Source of the DNA: an uncultured Granulosicoccaceae bacterium
Lineage (GTDB): Bacteria; Pseudomonadota; Gammaproteobacteria; Granulosicoccales; Granulosicoccaceae
Assembly: GCA_938003855.1 (NCBI GenBank)
Contig: CALKXD010000039.1
Location: 1-34,225, forward strand
Direction: 5' to 3'
DNA length: 34,225 nucleotides
The translations under genes were made by a program, and so were the position numbers. The notes under the pieces were generated by a model that was not told where the DNA came from, ran no database searches, and was given only the letters and a program-made list of their open reading frames with translations. Shown in pieces: positions 34,209 through 34,225 of this stretch (its first letter is position 1; each line of letters begins with the position of its first letter).

Positions 34209-34225
34209 TTTACCTTATATTCTAC

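Overview
The window looks like chromosomal DNA of a gammaproteobacterium, probably a marine or other aquatic heterotroph. This is inferred from the overlapping lgt-thyA pair, an RlmI-type rRNA methyltransferase, an ECF11-type RpoE/ChrR singlet-oxygen module and a sulfonate enzyme (Xsc). There are no rRNA, tRNA, CRISPR, insertion-sequence or phage signs. Base composition looks even, except for an AT-richer gene-free stretch at 1-320.

Layout. 321-4509 (minus strand): a 2-oxoglutarate/Fe(II) oxygenase, thyA, lgt and an RlmI-like rRNA methyltransferase. 4784-6154 (plus): a stand-alone TrpB2-type tryptophan synthase beta chain. 6337-9062 (minus): a flavin reductase and a UbiD-family decarboxylase with an unexplained C-terminal domain; a small ABM-domain monooxygenase (9264-9581, plus) diverges from them.

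9661-17235 is the most coherent block. It contains rpoE-chrR (plus) and, divergently, a SnoaL/NTF2-like protein, an SDR, an FAD amine-oxidase-like protein and a DUF1365 protein. These are followed by a cyclopropane-fatty-acid-synthase-like methyltransferase and a DUF2878 membrane protein. Three sites matching TGATCC-N16-CGTA lie in front of rpoE, the SnoaL operon and the cfa gene. The sequence therefore shows a local, autoregulated singlet-oxygen regulon centred on fatty-acid modification. Homologous regulons in other bacteria have been tied to cyclopropane or furan fatty acids.

17468-23352 holds a dimethylglycine/sarcosine-dehydrogenase-like flavoprotein (plus), an OmpA-family lipoprotein (minus) and xsc (sulfoacetaldehyde acetyltransferase, minus), with a bidirectional terminator after xsc. 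23882-28597 (plus) is a complete BMP/PnrA-type ABC importer operon (ATPase, two permeases, binding protein) ending in a strong terminator. 28971-29378 is a GFA-family zinc protein. 29523-34152 (minus) holds a polysaccharide deacetylase and a 1136-residue envelope protein (DUF937-like head, transmembrane helix, about 800-residue coiled coil, OmpA domain) whose coil contains a 147-bp tandem duplication.

The strongest discovery leads are the three-promoter ECF11 regulon, the UbiD fusion whose C-terminal domain has a degenerate CHAT/caspase-like look, the giant DUF937-coil-OmpA protein, and the orphan xsc with a palindrome over its promoter.
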